Shown here piece after piece: positions 60,327-64,000 of a DNA stretch of 64,000 nucleotides. The notes beneath the pieces were generated by a model. It did no database searches, was not told the DNA's origin, and saw nothing but the letters and a program-made list of their open reading frames with translations. The position numbers and the translations under genes were made by a program. Numbering within the stretch: position 1 is the first letter of the stretch; the number at the start of each line of letters is the position of its first letter. This DNA comes from Corynebacterium jeikeium (GTDB lineage: Bacteria > Actinomycetota > Actinomycetes > Mycobacteriales > Mycobacteriaceae). The stretch covers positions 1,364,001 to 1,428,000 of the forward strand of contig CP033784.1 of the NCBI GenBank assembly GCA_003955985.1, read 5' to 3'.

Positions 60327-61904
60327 ATGACAACGCCGTCTGACAAAATCCGTGATCTTGAGCAGAAGAACTACAACCTCGGCATTCGTAATAATCGCCT
60401 GGTTGAGCTGTTGCGGGACTCCCGTAACAAGCTAGAGCTACTGCGCCAAGACATGGAGGACATGCTGGAGCCGCCTAGCACGTACGGTATTTTCCTTAAG
60501 CCGGGGCCGGAGAAAGGCACCGCAGAGGTTTTTACCGGAAATCGACGGATGCGCCTGCGGGTGCAGCCGGAGATTAATGAGCGGGCGCTTCGGCCGGGTG
60601 CGCAGGTGCGTCTGAATGAGGGCTCGATAATCGTGGAGGACTGCGGTTATCCGGAAAGCGGCGACATCGCCAATGTTCGTGAGGTGCTGCCGGATCGGGA
60701 GCGCATTTTGGCCTCGGATACTCACGGTGAGGAATTCGTGGTGTCTCTGGCGGGGGATTTGTCGCCGAAGCCGGGGGACTCGGTGATGATTGACCGCAAG
60801 TCGGGCTATGCGTTTGAGGTCATTCCGAAGTCCGAGGTGGAAAACCTGGTGCTGGAAGAGGTACCGGATGTCACCTACACGGATATCGGTGGTTTGGACA
60901 GTCAGATTGAGCAGATTCACGATGCCGTGGAGATGCCGTTCCTGCAGCCAGAACTGTTTGAACAGTACAACCTGCGTCCGCCGAAGGGTGTGCTGCTCTA
61001 CGGCCCTCCCGGCAATGGTAAGACGCTGATTGCCAAGGCTGTGGCTAATTCGTTGGCACGCAAGATTGCGCTATCCCGAGGCAAGAGCGAGGCGGAGGCG
61101 CAGCGGGCGCAATCGTACTTCTTGAATGTCAAGGGCCCGGAGCTGCTGAACAAGTTCGTGGGTGAGACCGAGCGTCAGATTCGCCTGATTTTTGACCGCG
61201 CTCGCGACATTGCCGAGGATGGCAAGCCGGTAATTGTCTTCTTCGATGAGATGGACTCGATTTTCCGCACTCGTGGTTCGGGCATCTCCTCGGATATGGA
61301 AAACACAGTGGTCCCGCAGCTGCTCAGTGAACTTGACGGTGTGGAGGGGCTGGAAAACGTCATCGTGATTGGTGCCACCAACCGCGAGGAGATGATTGAC
61401 CCGGCAATTCTGCGCCCAGGACGCTTGGATGTGAAAATCCGCATTGAGCGCCCGAATGAGGCTGCGGCGAAGGATATCTTCCGCAAGTACTTGACTCCAG
61501 AGCTGCCGTATAAAGCAGCCGAGGTGGAAGCGCGCGGTGGGGTGGAGCAGAATGTCGCACACCTCATTGACCAGGTTGTTGAGCGGATGTACGCCAAGAC
61601 GGAAGAAAACGAGTACGTGCGGATTCGCTATGCCGATGGCACCAGCGAAGTTATGTACTACCGCGATTTCAACTCCGGCGCGATGATTTCCAACATCGTC
61701 GACCGTGCGAAGAAGTCCGCCATCAAGTCGGTTATCGCTGGCGGCGAGGCTGGTATTAGCTTGGATCACCTGCTGTCTGCAGTGGCGGAGGAGTTCGCGC
61801 AGAACGAGGACCTGCCAAACACCTCGAACCCGGATGAGTGGGCTCGCATCTCCGGTCGTCCAGCGGCGCGCGTTGCCTCGGTCGAGGTGATTCGCCATGG
61901 CTAA
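60327..61904 (+). CDS. mpa: Mpa/ARC, AAA+ unfoldase for pupylated proteins
   Basis: Mpa recognises Pup-tagged proteins through its coiled coil and unfolds them. The 525-residue protein has the N-terminal coiled coil (about 3-45), two OB domains (about 50-180) and the AAA+ module with Walker A YGPPGNGKTLIAKA and Walker B IVFFDEMDSIF. In proteasome-bearing actinobacteria the protein ends in QYL to dock the 20S core; here it ends VIRHG, so that tail is absent. ATG 60327 lies 7 nt after TAATCT and is taken as a leaderless start; ATG 60309 is the alternative. It overlaps dop. Confidence 0.95.
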   Translation: MTTPSDKIRDLEQKNYNLGIRNNRLVELLRDSRNKLELLRQDMEDMLEPPSTYGIFLKPGPEKGTAEVFTGNRRMRLRVQPEINERALRPGAQVRLNEGSIIVEDCGYPESGDIANVREVLPDRERILASDTHGEEFVVSLAGDLSPKPGDSVMIDRKSGYAFEVIPKSEVENLVLEEVPDVTYTDIGGLDSQIEQIHDAVEMPFLQPELFEQYNLRPPKGVLLYGPPGNGKTLIAKAVANSLARKIALSRGKSEAEAQRAQSYFLNVKGPELLNKFVGETERQIRLIFDRARDIAEDGKPVIVFFDEMDSIFRTRGSGISSDMENTVVPQLLSELDGVEGLENVIVIGATNREEMIDPAILRPGRLDVKIRIERPNEAAAKDIFRKYLTPELPYKAAEVEARGGVEQNVAHLIDQVVERMYAKTEENEYVRIRYADGTSEVMYYRDFNSGAMISNIVDRAKKSAIKSVIAGGEAGISLDHLLSAVAEEFAQNEDLPNTSNPDEWARISGRPAARVASVEVIRHG

Positions 61905-63474
61905 ATCCGCCGCCAGTTCTGCACAGTCGAACCGCTTCTTCGGCACGGAGATTGAGTACGGCATTTCCAGCCCGGACAACCCGGATGTCAGCCCAATTCT
62001 CACCTCCACGCAGGCCGTGCTCGCTTTCGCGCATGAGCAGGAGGAGGGCCTGTCGGGGCGCATCCGCTGGGATTACGCACCAGAGTCGCCACTGCGCGAC
62101 AGCCGTGGTTTCGACCTGCGCCGTTACCACCAGCCACCGATTGTTGACCCGAATGCCGTCGGCGCTGCAAACCTGCTGGTGCAAAATGGTGCCCGTTTCT
62201 ACGTCGATCACGCGCACCCGGAGTACTCCTCACCGGAGACGGCAACCGCCCGCGAGGCGGTTATCGCTGACCGCGCAGGTGACAAGATTATGCTGCGCGC
62301 AGCTCAGCTTGCCGCCGAAGCCACCGATGCTGAGGGCAATCCAGGCCCGATGCTGAAGCTCTACCGCAACAATGTCGATGGCAAGGGCGCCTCGTATGGC
62401 GCCCACGAGAACTACCTTTTCTCCCGAGAAACCGAGTTCGATGACATCGTCGCCGGTCTGACGCCGTTTTTCGTCACCCGCCAGGTGTTCACGGGCGCTG
62501 GTCGCGTAGGTCTGGGGCAGACGGGGCAGGAGTCGGGTTTCCAGATTTCGCAGCGCGCGGACTACATCGAGACTGAGGTCTCGCTGGAGACCACTTTGAA
62601 CCGCGGCATCATCAACACCCGCGATGAACCACACGCAGACTCCGATCGCTTCCGCCGCCTGCACGTCATCATCGGTGATGCCAACATGAGCGAGGTCGCC
62701 ACCTTCCTCAAGCTGGGCACCACAGGTTTGGTCATCGACGCCATCGAGGACGGCGTGCGTTTCGACGACCTGCAGCTCCGCAACCCCGTCGAGGCCGTCC
62801 ATAAGGTCTCCCGAGACTTGACTTGCACCGAGAAGCTGCAGCTGGCAGACCATGTCACGTGGATGTCCGCAGTGGAAATGCAGTACGAGTACCTGCGTCG
62901 CGTGGAGAGCTACGACCAGCAGGGCGACGTCGTCAAGCTCTGGCGTGAAGTGCTCGACGTGCTTTCCGACGACCCCCGCAAGGCAGCCCATCTGCTGGAT
63001 TGGGTGGCGAAATACAACCTCATGGAGGGCCTGCGTACCCGCCTGGGCGCGGGCTGGGACCACCCGAAGTTGGCGTTGATTGATATTCAGTACTCGGATA
63101 TTGACCCTGCTCGTGGGCTGTACCATGCGCTGGTGCGCCGCGGTTCGATGCGCACACTCGTGACCGAGGAAGAAGTCGACCGAGCGGTTGAATACGCACC
63201 GGAGTCTACGCGTGCGTATGTACGCGGTGGCATTCTGCGCCGCTTTGGCAAGGATGTCGTCGCGGGCAGTTGGACCAGCTTGGTGGTGGACACCGCGGGG
63301 GTGTATCGGAGCACTCGTGACGTGGAGTCGCCTGGAATTACGCTGGCCTACATTACGCTGGATGAAGTTGACCGTTTCACTGCCGCAGAATGCGGTGACG
63401 TGTTGGAGTCTGCGGAGACAGTGGCCAAGGTGGTTGAGCATCTGCGTACTCTCGGGGCTATCCGCGAACAATAG
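61897..63474 (+). CDS. dop: Dop, deamidase/depupylase of Pup
   Basis: Dop converts the C-terminal Gln of Pup to Glu and removes Pup from tagged proteins. The 525-residue protein has the glutamine-synthetase-like fold: RFFGTEIEYGIS with the metal-binding Glu residues, HPEYSSPE, NNVDGKGASYGAHENYL split by a turn, and HADSDRFRRLHVI. It differs from PafA by the Dop-type insertion after DPNAVG. ATG 61897 overlaps the mpa stop. pup follows 61 bp later. Position and order (mpa-dop-pup-pafA) support the call. Confidence 0.94.
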   Translation: MAKSAASSAQSNRFFGTEIEYGISSPDNPDVSPILTSTQAVLAFAHEQEEGLSGRIRWDYAPESPLRDSRGFDLRRYHQPPIVDPNAVGAANLLVQNGARFYVDHAHPEYSSPETATAREAVIADRAGDKIMLRAAQLAAEATDAEGNPGPMLKLYRNNVDGKGASYGAHENYLFSRETEFDDIVAGLTPFFVTRQVFTGAGRVGLGQTGQESGFQISQRADYIETEVSLETTLNRGIINTRDEPHADSDRFRRLHVIIGDANMSEVATFLKLGTTGLVIDAIEDGVRFDDLQLRNPVEAVHKVSRDLTCTEKLQLADHVTWMSAVEMQYEYLRRVESYDQQGDVVKLWREVLDVLSDDPRKAAHLLDWVAKYNLMEGLRTRLGAGWDHPKLALIDIQYSDIDPARGLYHALVRRGSMRTLVTEEEVDRAVEYAPESTRAYVRGGILRRFGKDVVAGSWTSLVVDTAGVYRSTRDVESPGITLAYITLDEVDRFTAAECGDVLESAETVAKVVEHLRTLGAIREQ

Positions 63475-63535
63475 GCACACATAGTGCAGTAATAGAGCAG
63501 TAATACTCAAAAGTTCATTTTTAAGGAGCAATATC

Positions 63536-63730
63536 ATGGCTGGTAACACTCAGGTTTTCGGCGGCGGTTCCGGCGGAGGCGACGAGGAAGAGTTCGGCGA
63601 GGTCGCTGGCGGCGGTCAGGCTCAGGAGCACGTTGCAGCTGCTGACGACCTGCTGGATGAAATTGATGGTCTGCTGGAGAACAACGCCGAGGAGTTCGTG
63701 CGTTCGTATGTCCAGAAGGGTGGCCAGTAA
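63536..63730 (+). CDS. pup: Pup, prokaryotic ubiquitin-like protein
   Basis: Pup is the 64-residue, disordered, acidic tag attached to lysines by PafA. It has a Gly-rich N-terminus, the Mpa-binding helical region (DDLLDEIDGLLENNAEEFVR) and ends YVQKGGQ. The C-terminal Gln means it must be deamidated by Dop before use. ATG 63536 follows AAGGAG at 7 nt. pafA starts 3 bp after the stop, and no prcB or prcA lies between. Confidence 0.97.
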   Translation: MAGNTQVFGGGSGGGDEEEFGEVAGGGQAQEHVAAADDLLDEIDGLLENNAEEFVRSYVQKGGQ

Positions 63731-63733
63731 AAA

Positions 63734-64000
63734 GTGACTGACCAGCAGGTAGGGCAGCAGGAGCCGGAAGCAACGCCGACACCGGTACCGGCACAGGCGT
63801 TGACCCGACGCATCACCGGTATTGAGACCGAGTTCGGCATCACTCTGACGCTGGATGGCTCGCGCCGTCTGGGACCGGATGAGATTGCCCGCTACATGTT
63901 CCGCCCGGTGATCGCTAAGTACGGGGCAACCAACATTTTCACCCCCAATGCTGGTCGTATGTACCTCGATGTCGGAAGCCACCCGGAGTACGCTACCGCT
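63734..64000 (+). CDS. pafA: PafA, Pup ligase (5' part; continues past window end)
   Basis: PafA joins the C-terminal Glu of Pup to substrate lysines. The 89 visible residues start with an extra Gln/Pro/Glu-rich tail of about 23 residues, then [32 protein letters not shown] and the PafA-type [12 protein letters not shown]. The last motif and the lack of the Dop insertion separate it from Dop. GTG 63734 is read because the frame is open and it lies just after pup; the tail is longer than in mycobacteria. Confidence 0.92.
   Translation, partial: MTDQQVGQQEPEATPTPVPAQALTRRITGIETEFGITLTLDGSRRLGPDEIARYMFRPVIAKYGATNIFTPNAGRMYLDVGSHPEYATA

Noticed and set aside
62230..63549. A 439-codon open frame antisense to dop
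   Set aside because: It is overlapped fully by dop and reads as low-information sequence.

Overview
The window looks like a chromosomal segment of a Corynebacterium (Actinomycetota, moderately high G+C). The evidence is gene content and order: an MptB-type mannosyltransferase next to sufR-sufBDCSU-sufT, acn-acnR, the NlpC/P60-MoxR-DUF58-VWA cluster, ferrochelatase, NfeD-SPFH, mutAB-meaB, pyrD-lppL, uppP-mshC, metH, hisEG, trmI and a Pup operon. From memory this follows two Mycobacterium tuberculosis blocks, about Rv1459c to Rv1496 (positions 1 to about 39,300) and about Rv2140c to the pup locus (about 41,700 to 64,000). They are joined here through an ArsR gene, a cardiolipin synthase and a tRNA-Leu. 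As is typical of Corynebacterium, pup is followed directly by pafA with no 20S proteasome genes. The species cannot be fixed by eye. I see no insertion sequence, prophage, CRISPR array or rRNA.

Layout. 1-7,905: cell-envelope mannosyltransferase (minus) divergent from the suf Fe-S assembly operon. 7,906-12,733: repeat-bearing gap, LysP-like permease, lone lycopene cyclase-like oxidoreductase and an ABC-F ATPase. 12,730-17,346: a two-component system whose kinase appears internally duplicated, plus two tandem class-I glutamine amidotransferases. 17,489-24,210: acnR, acn, a small membrane protein and a secreted NlpC/P60 hydrolase. 24,265-30,221: MoxR ATPase, DUF58 and VWA proteins, ferrochelatase, an uncharacterised protein and a DUF3097 protein. 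30,282-33,588: NfeD, SPFH, an HTH protein and a TVP38 membrane protein. 33,975-39,274: methylmalonyl-CoA mutase with its MeaB chaperone. 39,334-42,310: ArsR, cardiolipin synthase, tRNA-Leu(GAG) and a PEBP protein. 42,449-48,555: pyrD, LppL-like lipoprotein, a degenerate aldo/keto reductase, uppP, mshC and a small protein. 48,605-55,162: metH, thioesterase, HAD phosphatase, hisE and hisG. 55,421-58,222: aspartase with a Dcu-type C4-dicarboxylate transporter. 58,402-64,000: RecB-like nuclease, trmI, mpa, dop, pup and the start of pafA.

Most genes are housekeeping and conserved in order. The points that stand out are the active/degenerate dual-half histidine kinase, a 12-mer repeated just after three stop codons, a small repeat family found at two sites, an aldo/keto reductase that appears to lack three of four catalytic residues, a TOPRIM-like signature in the DUF3097 protein, several readable operators (AcnR, GlxR, ArsR, SufR and an aspA palindrome), and many genes whose -10 box lies only 6-8 nt before the start codon, which suggests widespread leaderless transcription.
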